Shown here: one piece after another, positions 8,024 through 15,973 of the stretch
How the letters are laid out: each line of letters opens with the position of its first letter
How positions within the stretch are numbered: position 1 is the stretch's first letter
Source of the DNA: Kaistia sp. 32K
Lineage (GTDB): Bacteria; Pseudomonadota; Alphaproteobacteria; Rhizobiales; Kaistiaceae
DNA length: 64,000 bases
Assembly: GCF_016629525.1 (NCBI RefSeq)
Contig: NZ_AP024269.1
Coordinates: forward strand, 3,472,001-3,536,000
Direction of reading: 5' to 3'
The notes under the pieces: model-generated
The model's input: only the letters and a program-made list of their open reading frames with translations
Databases searched by the model: none
What the model was told of the DNA's origin: nothing
Translations under genes and position numbers: made by a program

Positions 8024-8797
8024 ATGATGGCTGAAATCGAGAAGTCCGCCGAGAAGAAGAAATCGTCCAATGACGGTCTTGGCGGTACCATCCGCGTCTT
8101 CGCCGAAGCGCTGATCATCGCCCTGATCGTCCGCACCTTCCTGTTCCAGCCGTTCGAGATTCCGTCGGGTTCGCTGATCCCGACCCTGGAAATCGGCGAC
8201 TATCTGTTCGTTTCCAAATATTCCTACGGCTATTCCCGCCACTCCTTCCCCTTCAGCATCGCCCCGTTCGAGGGCCGCATCTGGGGCTCGGAGCCGAAGC
8301 AGGGCGACATCGTCGTCTTCAAGGGCCCGAAGGACAATTCGACCGACTACATCAAGCGCGTCATCGGCCTGCCCGGCGACACGGTCCAGGTTACCGACGG
8401 CCGCCTCTACATCAACGACCAGCTGGTCGAGCGGACGCCGCTGCCGCCGCACGAGACGAAGGATTTCTTCGGCAATCCGATCCAGGCGCCGCACTATGAG
8501 GAAACCCTGCCGAACGGGGTCAAGCACCAGATCATCGAGATCGAGGGCGATCGCGGCTCCTTCGACAACACGCCGAAATACGAAGTCCCGCCCGGCCATC
8601 TGTTCATGATGGGCGACAATCGCGACAATTCCGCCGATTCCCGCGACATGCAGTCGATGGGCTACGTGCCGCTCGAGAATGTCGAGGGCAAGGCGCGCTG
8701 GGTCTTCTTCTCGATCGCCGACGGCGCCCGCATCTGGGAATTCTGGAAGTGGCCGTGGGCGATCCGCTGGGACCGCCTGTTCACCTCGATCACCTAG
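8024..8797 (+). CDS. lepB: Signal peptidase I
   Basis: A 257-residue membrane serine protease that removes Sec and Tat signal peptides on the periplasmic side. One N-terminal membrane helix (IRVFAEALIIALIVRTFLF) is followed by the catalytic box PSGSLIPTL with nucleophile Ser50 and the general-base box YIKRVIGLPGD with Lys111; MGDNRDNSADSR near 205 completes the fold. The residue after the catalytic serine is Leu where most enzymes have Met, a conservative change. Two ATGs (8024, 8027) are possible. It stands alone here rather than beside rnc and era. Confidence 0.96.
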   Translation: MMAEIEKSAEKKKSSNDGLGGTIRVFAEALIIALIVRTFLFQPFEIPSGSLIPTLEIGDYLFVSKYSYGYSRHSFPFSIAPFEGRIWGSEPKQGDIVVFKGPKDNSTDYIKRVIGLPGDTVQVTDGRLYINDQLVERTPLPPHETKDFFGNPIQAPHYEETLPNGVKHQIIEIEGDRGSFDNTPKYEVPPGHLFMMGDNRDNSADSRDMQSMGYVPLENVEGKARWVFFSIADGARIWEFWKWPWAIRWDRLFTSIT

Positions 8798-8847
8798 GAT
8801 CCAGGGCCGGGCAAACCGGCAACGCCGCGTCGCAAAACGCGAGAGCT

Positions 8848-8881
8848 GATGGATTGTGCATTGCAAAATGCGCAATCCATC
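8848..8881. promoter_or_regulatory. Long hairpin/dyad with GCAA loop before the MFS gene
   Basis: Arms GATGGATTGTGCATT and AATGCGCAATCCATC pair over 15 bases with one G-U-compatible mismatch, enclosing the 4-base loop GCAA. It lies 84 bases before the MFS start codon and 51 bases after lepB. It has no T-run, so it is a poor intrinsic terminator; as DNA it could be an operator, as RNA a very stable tetraloop hairpin. Confidence 0.5.
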
Positions 8882-8964
8882 CACCATGATCCGACAGCTT
8901 CCCCGCCTCGCTCCTAGCGCGGCGCCCTCCCCGCTTCCCCGCCTCTCGCCTGCCGGATCCTTTC

Positions 8965-10137
8965 ATGCCGATCGCGCTCTTTGCCCTTGCCATTGCCTCG
9001 TTCGGCATCGGCACGACGGAATTCGTCATCATGGGGCTCCTGCCGGAAGTGGCGGCCGATCTCGGCGTGTCGATCCCGAGCGCCGGCCTCCTCATCACCG
9101 GCTACGCCATCGGCGTCGTCGTCGGCGGTCCGATCATCGTCGTGGCGACATCGCGCCTGCCGCGCAAGCTGACGCTCGTGGGCCTCGCCGCGCTCTTCGT
9201 GCTCGGCAATCTGTTCTGCGCCATCGCCCCGACCTACGGGCTGCTGATGGCCGCCCGCGTCTTCACCGCCTTCGGCCATGGCGCATTCTTCGGCATCAGT
9301 GCCGTCGTCGCAGGCACATTGGTGCCGCGCAACCAGCGCGCCCGGGCGATGGCGCTCGTCTTCGCCGGCCTGACGCTCGCCAACATCCTCGGCGTGCCGG
9401 GCGGTACCGCGCTCGGCCAGGTCGCCGGCTGGCGCGCGACCTTCTGGGCCGTGGTGGCGATCGGCCTCGTCTCGGTCGCCGCGATCCTCGCCTGGGTGCC
9501 CTCCGACCGGGGCGCCATGGCGCCGCCGAGCCTGGTCAAGGAATTCGCTGTCTTCAAGCGGCTGCAGGTCTGGCTCGCCATGGCGATCAGCGTGCTGGCG
9601 GCCGGCGCCACCTTCGCCTGCTTCACCTATATCGCGCCGATCCTGCAGCAGGTGACCGGCATGGCGCCGCATCAGGTGACGTGGGCGCTGCTGCTGTTCG
9701 GCGTCGGCATCACGATCGGCAACCTGATCGGCGGAAGGCTCGCGGACTGGAAGCTGATGCCGACGATCCTCGGCGCGCTCACGGTCCTGATCCTCGTGAT
9801 GGCGCAGTTCAGCTGGACCAGCCACTCGTTCATCGGGGCCAGCGTCAGCGTCTTCGTCTGGGGCTGCGTGATGTTCATCCTGATCGCGCCGCTGCAGATG
9901 CGGGTGATCGAATGCGCCGGCGAGGCGCCGAACCTCGCCTCGACCCTCAACCAGGGCGCCTTCAACGTCGGCAATGCCGGCGGCGCCTGGATCGGCGGGC
10001 TCGCCATCACCTTCGGCGCGCCCTACGACATGCTGCCGCTGGTCGGAGCCGGGCTTTCGGCCCTGGCGCTCGGCGTGGCCCTGCTATCGTCATGGCTGGC
10101 CAAGCGCCAACCGGGCATCGTCACGCAGGCGGCGTAA
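8965..10137 (+). CDS. MFS transporter, DHA1 (AraJ/sugar-efflux-like) family
   Basis: A 390-residue protein with twelve predicted membrane helices. The N-terminal FGIGTTEFVIMGLLPEVAAD and the motif GHGAFFGISAVVAGTLVPRN in helices 4-5 are typical of the DHA1 drug/sugar efflux branch (AraJ, YdhP-like). The probable action is proton-driven export of a small molecule across the inner membrane. It is monocistronic, preceded by a strong dyad at 8848-8881 that may control it, and followed by a family A repeat. No dedicated regulator gene adjoins it, and the substrate is unknown. Confidence 0.9.
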   Translation: MPIALFALAIASFGIGTTEFVIMGLLPEVAADLGVSIPSAGLLITGYAIGVVVGGPIIVVATSRLPRKLTLVGLAALFVLGNLFCAIAPTYGLLMAARVFTAFGHGAFFGISAVVAGTLVPRNQRARAMALVFAGLTLANILGVPGGTALGQVAGWRATFWAVVAIGLVSVAAILAWVPSDRGAMAPPSLVKEFAVFKRLQVWLAMAISVLAAGATFACFTYIAPILQQVTGMAPHQVTWALLLFGVGITIGNLIGGRLADWKLMPTILGALTVLILVMAQFSWTSHSFIGASVSVFVWGCVMFILIAPLQMRVIECAGEAPNLASTLNQGAFNVGNAGGAWIGGLAITFGAPYDMLPLVGAGLSALALGVALLSSWLAKRQPGIVTQAA

Positions 10138-10200
10138 GCCGCATAGGGCTTCGCGCGGCGACGTCATCGATCTTGCCTCGCAGCCTTGTCCCACGCTCGC

Positions 10201-10301
10201 CGTCATCCCGGCCTCCGAGCCGGGATCCATTCCGCCGGGTCGCCTGTCGCGCAGGCTCCCGAGCGCGGTCGACATGGATCCCTGCTTTCGCAGGGATGAC
10301 G
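10201..10301. repeat. Intergenic repeat family A, copy 1
   Basis: Outer ends CGTCATCCCGGCCTCCGAGC and TTTCGCAGGGATGACG form an imperfect inverted repeat; each end is itself a small hairpin (CCCGGCCTCCGAGCCGGG and CCCTGCTTTCGCAGGG). Related copies are at 15521, 15802, 20521, 33671, 53380, 55927 and 61966. Confidence 0.85.
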
Positions 10302-10472
10302 TCGGAGGTGTCCCGCTGGGGAATGAGACGAGCAACCGCCGCTCAGGATGCGGGCGGAGTCAGCCGATCGGCTCTGAGCGCGCAGAGGTTCTCGGAGGTC
10401 GCAGAGGGGCGCGCAGCCGCCGCCGCCTCAGTCACCAATCCGGAATCCATAATCGAAATATCGGCCGGAAGC

Positions 10473-10658
10473 TCAGGACGGGCGGGCGGGCCCGGCGCTG
10501 AGGTCGGTCACGGCGACCGGCGTCGTGCCCAGCGCATCGCACTGCCTGGCGACGCTGCCGGCGGATGCCGGATCGCCTCCAAAGGCGGCACTCGGCAGCA
10601 TGATCGCCACCCAAATCGCCGCTGCTGCCAGTATGCTATCCGCGCTCAATCCAGACAT
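10473..10658 (-). CDS. Possible small exported protein, unknown
   Basis: A 61-residue frame beginning MSGLSADSILAAAAIWVAIM, which looks like a signal peptide ending near PSAAFGG, followed by a short hydrophilic part with one cysteine (SVARQCDALG). A GGAG lies about nine bases before the ATG at 10658. No family is recognised and the body is only about 35 residues, so it could be a chance frame in GC-rich DNA. Codon use is not clearly that of the neighbouring genes. Confidence 0.25.
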   Translation of the reverse strand: MSGLSADSILAAAAIWVAIMLPSAAFGGDPASAGSVARQCDALGTTPVAVTDLSAGPARPS

Positions 10659-11035
10659 GACCCACACTCCGCCTACCCCGCGCACCGTCCCAATGTGCGA
10701 GGCGACATCGGGTTCCGCCCGGCACGCATTTTTCTCGCGGCGGACGCTACGGCACTTTTCGCACTGCAATATGCACCGATCGTGCCACTTTGATGACAAG
10801 CTTGTGGCGGAATCCCGACCTCCCATCGACCTTCCGCAAGCTGCCGCCTCCGCGTTGCTACGACGAGGCTTATATTAAGGAAGACTTTCGGGTTAGCGTT
10901 GCCGACGACGCAACATAAACCAAGAAAACGGACACCTTCCCAAGCGTAAGCTTTTGCATTGATTTCCGCGCGATGCTGAAGCATAGTTTTCAGCGCACGG
11001 GCAGAGGACCCGACGGAGACTGGACTAACGCGCGT

Positions 11036-11153
11036 CGGATGCTACGGCATCCGTGGGGCGGCTAGCGCGAGCACCGCACGATACCTAGAAGACGCAGAGA
11101 CCTTTCCCCGACATCTGAGTGCCTGGAGTGCGCCGGCCGAGCGGAGCGGCCGG
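11036..11153 (+). promoter_or_regulatory. Structured 5' leader of the cold-shock gene
   Basis: Two hairpins precede the gene. The first, at 11036-11053, has stem GGATGC/GCATCC closed by TACG, a UNCG-type tetraloop in RNA. The second, at 11133-11153, has perfect 7-base arms CCGGCCG/CGGCCGG. Long structured leaders that respond to temperature are known for cspA mRNAs; whether this one does so is inference. Confidence 0.45.
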
Positions 11154-11183
11154 TGAAGTGAAGAGGAGTGGAAAGGAACAGCG

Positions 11184-11396
11184 ATGCGACAGACTGGTAC
11201 TGTCAAGTTCTTCAATGCGTCGAAGGGCTTCGGCTTCATCACACCCGACGATGGCGGCAAGGATGTGTTCGTTCACGTCACGGCTGTCGAGCGCTCGGGT
11301 CTTTCGAACCTGAATGACGGCATGCGGATCACGTTCGAAACCGAACCGGACAAGCGCGGCAAGGGACCCAAGGCGGTCGACCTGCAGCCGGGTTAG
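11184..11396 (+). CDS. Cold-shock protein (CspA family)
   Basis: A 70-residue single cold-shock domain. Both RNA-binding motifs are intact: KGFGFIT (RNP1) at residues 14-20 and VFVHV (RNP2) at about 29-33, preceded by the usual GTVKFFN. It binds single-stranded RNA and DNA and melts structures that hinder translation in the cold. A GGAAAGGA ribosome-binding site lies just before the ATG. The gene is monocistronic, with a structured leader and its own terminator. Which paralogue this is (cspA, cspE and so on) cannot be told. Confidence 0.97.
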   Translation: MRQTGTVKFFNASKGFGFITPDDGGKDVFVHVTAVERSGLSNLNDGMRITFETEPDKRGKGPKAVDLQPG

Positions 11397-11742
11397 CCGT
11401 TCGCCAATCCCCCGGAAACGAACCAGAAAGCCGCCGGCTCGCCCGGCGGCTTTTCGGCGTTGGAACGGCAACTCCGGCATGGCGGGGCGGCCAGCGTCCA
11501 CAATTCCGAGACGGCCGCCGGTGAAAAGACATCGCGCAATTTCACGGGCTGCCTATATACTGATTCACAATGAAGATTCGCGCTGCTTCCGCCTGTGCCA
11601 GTGTTGAACTCGATCTGCGAGCCGATCATTCCGCCCGATGCGGAGCGGATCTTGCTCGATCGGTGCGGCGGGACCGGAGATCTGCTTTCGGCAGTCGTTT
11701 TGTTGCGTTGCGTATTCACCCGATCAAGCGCGAGGGTCGGCC
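11397..11742. other. Intergenic region between cold-shock gene and ybjN-like gene
   Basis: Contains the cold-shock terminator (11428-11453), then about 290 bases with a TATATACT box near 11552-11560, a GATTC site, and a 58-codon frame (11570-11746) whose stop overlaps the next start. Nothing else recognised. Confidence 0.5.
11428..11453 (+). terminator. Rho-independent terminator of the cold-shock gene
   Basis: Stem AAGCCGCCGG / CCGGCGGCTT with a 5-base loop, followed by TTTTC, about 30 bases after the stop codon. Confidence 0.85.
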
Positions 11743-11746
11743 ATGA
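11570..11746 (+). CDS. Possible short ORF coupled to ybjN-like gene, unknown
   Basis: A 58-residue arginine-rich frame (start MKIRAASACASVELDLRADH) whose TGA overlaps the ATG of the next gene as ATGA, the pattern used by coupled genes elsewhere in the window. A TATATACT box lies about a dozen bases before the ATG and there is no ribosome-binding site, so it would need leaderless translation. No family match is known to me; it may be a chance frame. Confidence 0.2.
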   Translation: MKIRAASACASVELDLRADHSARCGADLARSVRRDRRSAFGSRFVALRIHPIKREGRP

Positions 11747-12246
11747 GCCTCATCGACTTCGAAACCGAAGACCGTCAGTCCAATCCCGTCGATATGATCG
11801 AGCACATCGCTGGTCTCAACGACTGGAGCTTCGAACGGTCGGGCGATGACGAGATCACCATCTCGATCGCCGGCGGTTGGTGCGACTACCACGTCTCCTT
11901 CTCCTGGATGGAGGACATGGAGGCCGTTCATCTCGCCTGCGCCTTCGATCTCAAGGTTACCGAGCCGCGCAAGACCGAGGTGATGCGCCTGCTCTCGCTC
12001 GTCAACGAGCAGCTCTGGATCGGTCATTTCGACCTCTGGAGCAAGGAAGGCGTCGTCATGTACCGGCAGACGCTGCTGCTCGCCGGCGGGGCCGAGCCGA
12101 ACAGCCGGCAGGTCGAAGGGCTGCTCGAGAACGCCATCGAAAGCTGCGAACGGTATTATCAGGCCTTCCAGTTTGTCGTCTGGGCCGGCAAGTCGGCCGC
12201 CGAGGCGCTCGAGACCGTGTTGTTCGAGACCGTCGGCGAAGCCTGA
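11743..12246 (+). CDS. YbjN domain-containing protein
   Basis: A 167-residue soluble protein with the YbjN fold, related to type III secretion chaperone-like proteins: an alternating strand region (ITISIAGGWCDYHVSFSW) and the helix-strand part EVMRLLSLVNEQLWIGHFDL. The start at 11743 gives the usual family length; an upstream in-frame ATG at 11638 adds an unrelated arginine- and serine-rich stretch. It precedes proC by 164 bases on the same strand, an order commonly kept in Rhizobiales, but no functional tie is known. Members have been linked to motility and stress phenotypes in enterobacteria; the molecular role is unknown. Confidence 0.88.
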   Translation: MSLIDFETEDRQSNPVDMIEHIAGLNDWSFERSGDDEITISIAGGWCDYHVSFSWMEDMEAVHLACAFDLKVTEPRKTEVMRLLSLVNEQLWIGHFDLWSKEGVVMYRQTLLLAGGAEPNSRQVEGLLENAIESCERYYQAFQFVVWAGKSAAEALETVLFETVGEA

Positions 12247-12410
12247 TCCCGATTTCCCGGCGCCCGCGAAGGCGAGCGCCGGTTTCCCTCCAATCGCGAC
12301 CTTCTTCCTCGGCGCGCTGCTTGTTGCTCCGCGCGGCATTCTTTCTGCGCAGGGGCCGGAAACGGCTTCCGCCGCGCCGTCCTGACGCGTAGAGGAAGAC
12401 GTCACCCGAG

Positions 12411-13265
12411 ATGTCGTCCCCCGAGCCCGAGCGTTTCCGCATGTCCCTTTCCGCCCTCACGCCCTCCTCTCCCATCGTCCTGATCGGCGCCGGCAAGATG
12501 GGCGGCGCGCTCCTGACCGGATGGCTGGCGAGCGGCCTCGATCCGAAGGCCGTCCTCGTCGTCGACCCCAATCCGCCGGCCGAGACGCTCACGCTGCTGG
12601 CCGGCCACGGCGTCCGCCACGAGACCAGCGCGCCTGAGAACGTCACCGCCCGCGTGCTGCTGCTCGCCGTCAAGCCGCAGATGATGGGCGCGGCGCTGCC
12701 GGCCGTGCGCGCGCTCATCGGTCCGGAGACGGTAACGGTCTCGATCGCCGCCGGCACGACGATCGCGACGCTGGAGACGGCGCTCGGCGGCGCCATCGTC
12801 CGCACCATGCCGAACACGCCGGCCCAGGTCGGGCGCGGCATGACCGGCGCCTTCGCCAACGCCGCCGTGACCGACGCCGACCGGGCGATCGTCGACGCGC
12901 TGCTGGCGGCCGTCGGCGAGGTCGGCTGGGTCGACAGCGAGAGCCTGATCGACACGGTGACGGCCGTCTCGGGCTCCGGCCCGGCCTATGTCTTCCTGCT
13001 CGTCGAGGCGCTCGCCGCCGCAGGCGTCGAGGCCGGCTTCTCGCCGGAACTCGCCGCCCGTTTCGCGCGCCAGACGATCGTCGGCGCCGGCGAGCTGCTC
13101 AACCAGTCGCCGCTTCCCGCCGATACTTTGCGCAAGAACGTCACCTCGCCGGGCGGCACCACCGCCGCTGCGCTCGAGGTGCTGATGGCGGAGGACGGAC
13201 TGGCGCCGCTCATGGCCAAGGCCGTCGCCGCCGCCAAGCGCCGCGCCGAGGAACTGGCCGGCTGA
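12411..13265 (+). CDS. proC: Pyrroline-5-carboxylate reductase
   Basis: A 284-residue enzyme that makes proline from pyrroline-5-carboxylate with NAD(P)H, the last step of proline synthesis. The N-terminal Rossmann motif is GAGKMGGAL near residue 26, followed by RTMPNTPAQVGRGM near 128-141. The C-terminal dimer domain carries the signature SGSGPAYVFLLVEALAAAG and NVTSPGGTTAAALEVL. ATG at 12411 is used here; a second in-frame ATG at 12441 would remove ten residues and is nearly as likely. It sits between the ybjN-like gene and a tetR gene on the same strand. Confidence 0.96.
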   Translation: MSSPEPERFRMSLSALTPSSPIVLIGAGKMGGALLTGWLASGLDPKAVLVVDPNPPAETLTLLAGHGVRHETSAPENVTARVLLLAVKPQMMGAALPAVRALIGPETVTVSIAAGTTIATLETALGGAIVRTMPNTPAQVGRGMTGAFANAAVTDADRAIVDALLAAVGEVGWVDSESLIDTVTAVSGSGPAYVFLLVEALAAAGVEAGFSPELAARFARQTIVGAGELLNQSPLPADTLRKNVTSPGGTTAAALEVLMAEDGLAPLMAKAVAAAKRRAEELAG

Positions 13266-13324
13266 CCGGACTCGTCACCGCCCTATTCGATGCCTAGATG
13301 AAGGTCTGAACAGGAGATCCGATC

Positions 13325-14020
13325 ATGGCGACTGGAAAATCGGCGGCCGAAAAATCCAAGGGGCCGACACCGGCCGACAGCATCATCGACGCGTTCCTGG
13401 CGCTGCTCGCCGAAAAGCCCTTCGCCGACATCGGCCTCGGCGAGATCGCGGCCCGGGCGGACGTCTCGCTCGGCGAATTGCGCACGACCTATGACGGCAA
13501 GCTGTCGATCCTGGCCGATTTCCTGCGCCGGATCGACCGCGCCGTGCTCGATATCGCCGACGCGCCCTCGCCCGAGGAGACGGCGCGCGACCGGCTGTTC
13601 GACCTGATCATGAAGCGGCTCGATATCCTGGCGCCCTATCGCGTCGCCATCGGCCATGTCGCCGACGCCGCCCGGCGCGACCCCGGCCTCGCGCTCTGCC
13701 TGAACCGGCTGGCGCTCGACAGCGCGCGCTTCATGCTGGCCGCCGCCGATGTCTCTACCGGGGGCCTGCGCGGCGCGGCGCGGACGCAGGGCTTCGTGCT
13801 GATGACGGCGCGCATCCTGCCGGTCTGGCGCAAGGACGAGGATCCGGACCTGTCGCGCACCATGGCGGCGGTCGATCGGGCGCTCGAGCAGGCGGAGACC
13901 TGGTCGCGCCGCGGCGACAAGGCGATCGACCTCCTCTGCCGCGTCGGCGCCAGGTTCGAGCATCGCCGCCCGAAGCGGCGCGGCCGCAGGGACCCGGACA
14001 CGGCGGCGCCCGCCGCCTGA
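13325..14020 (+). CDS. TetR family transcriptional regulator
   Basis: A 231-residue regulator. The DNA-binding domain covers about residues 18-65 (FADIGLGEIAARADVSLGEL, then TYDGKLSILADFLRR), and the rest is a helical ligand domain with FDLIMKRLDILAPYR and a basic tail (RRPKRRGRRD). The recognition helix departs from the usual YYHF ending (RTTYDGK), as in the group of TetR proteins next to proC in Rhizobiales. It follows proC by 59 bases and could be co-transcribed. Ligand and targets are not evident. Confidence 0.85.
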   Translation: MATGKSAAEKSKGPTPADSIIDAFLALLAEKPFADIGLGEIAARADVSLGELRTTYDGKLSILADFLRRIDRAVLDIADAPSPEETARDRLFDLIMKRLDILAPYRVAIGHVADAARRDPGLALCLNRLALDSARFMLAAADVSTGGLRGAARTQGFVLMTARILPVWRKDEDPDLSRTMAAVDRALEQAETWSRRGDKAIDLLCRVGARFEHRRPKRRGRRDPDTAAPAA

Positions 14021-14034
14021 GCCATTGTTCGGTC

Positions 14035-14080
14035 GCGTTTTCTTCATGCGAACCGGCATCCACTTCGCTCGAAAACGGTC
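14035..14080. repeat. Rhizobial-type palindromic element (family D), copy 2
   Basis: Starts CGCGTTTTCTTCATGCGAAC and ends CGCTCGAAAACGG. It is close to the reverse complement of the left half of the element at 1680-1729. It lies directly after the tetR gene and may act as its transcript end. Confidence 0.7.
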
Positions 14081-14141
14081 GCCGGCTTGACGCGACGCCT
14101 GACCATGCTACCCCGAAGGCACAGGCCAACGGAGACATGAG

Positions 14142-14495
14142 ATGGACGCGCCCGCCCCGAAGACGATCGGCTTCGATGATTTCCTCAAGGTCGACATCCG
14201 CGTCGGCACCATCGTCGAGGCCGCCCCCTTCCCGGAGGCACGCAAGCCGGCGATCAAGCTGGTGATCGATTTCGGCCCCGAGATCGGCCGCAAGAAGTCG
14301 TCGGCGCAGATCACCAAATACTACCAGCCCGAAGAACTGATCGGCCGGCAGGTGTTGGCTGTGGTCAATTTCCCGCCGCGCCAGATCGGCCCCTTCATGT
14401 CGGAAGTCCTGACGCTTGGCATGCCGGACGCCGAGGGCGACGTGGTGCTGACGGCGGTCGAGCGCGCCGTCCCGGATGGCGGCCGGCTTTTCTGA
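14142..14495 (+). CDS. tRNA-binding domain protein, CsaA-like
   Basis: A 117-residue protein consisting of one OB-fold tRNA-binding domain like the C-terminus of methionyl-tRNA synthetase. Marks are [60 protein letters not shown] and the ending AVPDGGRLF, all typical of CsaA-like proteins. These form dimers, bind tRNA and have been described as secretion-linked chaperones in Bacillus; the role in alphaproteobacteria is not established. ATGAGATG gives two overlapping starts; the ATG at 14142 with GGAG upstream is used. Monocistronic. Confidence 0.9.
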   Translation: MDAPAPKTIGFDDFLKVDIRVGTIVEAAPFPEARKPAIKLVIDFGPEIGRKKSSAQITKYYQPEELIGRQVLAVVNFPPRQIGPFMSEVLTLGMPDAEGDVVLTAVERAVPDGGRLF

Positions 14496-14574
14496 TACGG
14501 TGTGTTCACCCGTCGGCGGCTGTCGGCCGCCCTCGCAAGGGCCTAGATAACGGTATCAACCAGAGGTCGTGCCC

Positions 14575-15417
14575 ATGAGCCATCCGGATACCGATACCGC
14601 CAGGAAAGCCACCGGCCTGCCCTTCGCGCTGACGCGGCCGATCCATGTCGCCGAGGTCGGCCTCAGGGCGCATGACGTCGAGAAGCTCGCCGAATACTAC
14701 CGCGCCCTGCTGGGGTTGGAGACGCTTGCCGGCCCCGCCGGCACGGCGACGCTCGGCGCCGGCGGCGTGCCTTTCCTCGTCATCGAGCCGGCTTCGCGCG
14801 GCGCGCCGGCCGACGACACGCGCCAGGCGGGCCTGTTCCACACCGCCTTCCTGATGCCCTCGCGCGCCGATCTCGCCCGCTGGATCCTGCATGCGAGCGA
14901 AACGCGGGTGCCCGTCGACGGCACCGCCGACCATCTCGTCAGCGAGGCCATCTACCTGACCGATCCCGAGGGCAACGGCATCGAGGTCTACGCCGACCGG
15001 CCGGCCGAGGCCTGGGCCTGGGATGGCGACACGATCCGGATGGCGACGGACCCGCTCGACGTCAACGCCATCGTCGGCGAGCTGAACAGCCCCGCCGACC
15101 GCTGGCAGGGCGCGCCGGAATTCCTGCGCATCGGCCATATCCACCTGCGCGTCGGCGACGCGAGGGCGGCGGCAGCGTGGTGGCAGCACGAGGTCGGCCT
15201 CGAACAGGTCACGGCGATGCCGAGCGCCTCGTTCCTCTCCTCCGGCCGTTACCACCACCATGTCGGCGCCAACAGCTGGCAGAGCCGGGGCGCCGGCCCG
15301 CGCGATCCCGCCCGCGCCGGCCTCGCCTACGTCACCCTCGCCGGCACCGGCATCCCCTTCGAGCGGGAGCTTTCCGATCCCTGGGGCACACGCGTCCGCC
15401 TCCGCCCCGGCGGCTGA
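14575..15417 (+). CDS. Two-domain VOC (glyoxalase/extradiol dioxygenase-like) protein
   Basis: A 280-residue protein with two vicinal-oxygen-chelate modules. The first (about residues 20-140) has HVAEVGLRAHDVEKLAEYYR and ends with DPEGNGIEVYADRP; the second (about 180-278) has IGHIHLRVGDARAAAAWWQ and RYHHHVGANSW. The layout matches CatE-like proteins annotated as catechol 2,3-dioxygenases. The final strand reads DPWGTRVRLRP, without the glutamate that normally ligates metal there, so metal binding may rely on the other residues. ATG at 14575 is favoured over GTG at 14569 because AGAGG is well spaced only for the former. Substrate unknown. Confidence 0.85.
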   Translation: MSHPDTDTARKATGLPFALTRPIHVAEVGLRAHDVEKLAEYYRALLGLETLAGPAGTATLGAGGVPFLVIEPASRGAPADDTRQAGLFHTAFLMPSRADLARWILHASETRVPVDGTADHLVSEAIYLTDPEGNGIEVYADRPAEAWAWDGDTIRMATDPLDVNAIVGELNSPADRWQGAPEFLRIGHIHLRVGDARAAAAWWQHEVGLEQVTAMPSASFLSSGRYHHHVGANSWQSRGAGPRDPARAGLAYVTLAGTGIPFERELSDPWGTRVRLRPGG

Positions 15418-15444
15418 GTGACAGCCTCCTTCCAGCGAGCGCCC

Positions 15445-15708
15445 GTCCTTCACCTCTCCCTGAGGAGACCTTTGCAGAACACCGAAGGTCGCCATGCGGG
15501 TCCAATGCCTAAGGGCAGCGCGCGGTCGCCCCGGCGGAGGCCGGGGCCCATGAACACCGGCCAAGAAGGCTTGGCCCAGCCTATCGGCCAGAGGCCGGTG
15601 GGTCTGGATCCCGGCCTTCGCCGGGATGACGGCGGAGGGTGGCAAGGTCTGATCAGCGCGATGAAGGCGATGTTGCGCAAAGGTCTCCCTCAGGGAGAGA
15701 TGAAGGAC
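15445..15708. repeat. Composite repeat: family C arms around a family A copy
   Basis: Left arm GTCCTTCACCTCTCCCTGAG and right arm CTCAGGGAGAGATGAAGGAC, each continuing inward with a matching AGACCTTTGC segment, form a near-perfect inverted repeat of about 31 bases. The roughly 200 bases between them contain a complete family A element at 15521-15634. Confidence 0.8.
15521..15634. repeat. Intergenic repeat family A, copy 2
   Basis: Ends CGCCCCGGCGGAGGCCGGGG and CCCGGCCTTCGCCGGGATGA, each able to fold. It lies inside the family C composite. Confidence 0.8.
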
Positions 15709-15801
15709 GGTACCGTTTCCGCACGAGCTTGCCACCTGACGGCAGAGGGAATTGCGCCGCCGGCGCCTGCGGAGGGATCTCCGGCCGTCCCCCACCCTCG
15801 C

Positions 15802-15901
15802 CGTCATCCCGGCCTCCGAGCCGGGATCCATTTCCGCCGGGTTGCCAGCCGTCGAGGTTACCGCGGCGGAGCGATGGATTCCTGCTTTCGCAGGAATGAC
15901 G
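15802..15901. repeat. Intergenic repeat family A, copy 3
   Basis: Left end is the same as copy 1 (CGTCATCCCGGCCTCCGAGC); right end reads TTCCTGCTTTCGCAGGAATG, with paired A/T substitutions that keep the hairpin intact. Confidence 0.85.
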
Positions 15902-15973
15902 GAGCTTGTGATTTCCGGGCGGAACGGCCCCTTCACCTCTCCCTGAGCAGGGAGACGTGAATGACGCGCCCCT

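Larger units (their letters stand above)
10138..11183. other. Long intergenic stretch between the MFS gene and the cold-shock gene
   Basis: About 1 kb without a convincing conserved gene. It holds a family A repeat (10201-10301), a weak candidate for a small exported protein on the minus strand (10473-10658), AT-richer DNA from about 10860 to 10990 that probably contains the cold-shock promoter, and a leader with two strong hairpins (11036-11053 and 11133-11153). Confidence 0.6.
15418..15973. other. Repeat-filled intergenic region
   Basis: About 550 bases with no credible gene between the VOC gene and the sensor kinase gene (convergent). Almost all of it is built from family A and C repeats: a nested composite (15445-15708), a further A copy (15802-15901) and a C half-copy (15932-15958). 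Confidence 0.8.

Noticed and set aside
8856..10793. A 645-codon plus-strand frame overlapping the MFS gene
   Set aside because: It runs in another frame through the MFS gene and a repeat; the MFS frame has a good start, twelve helices and family motifs.
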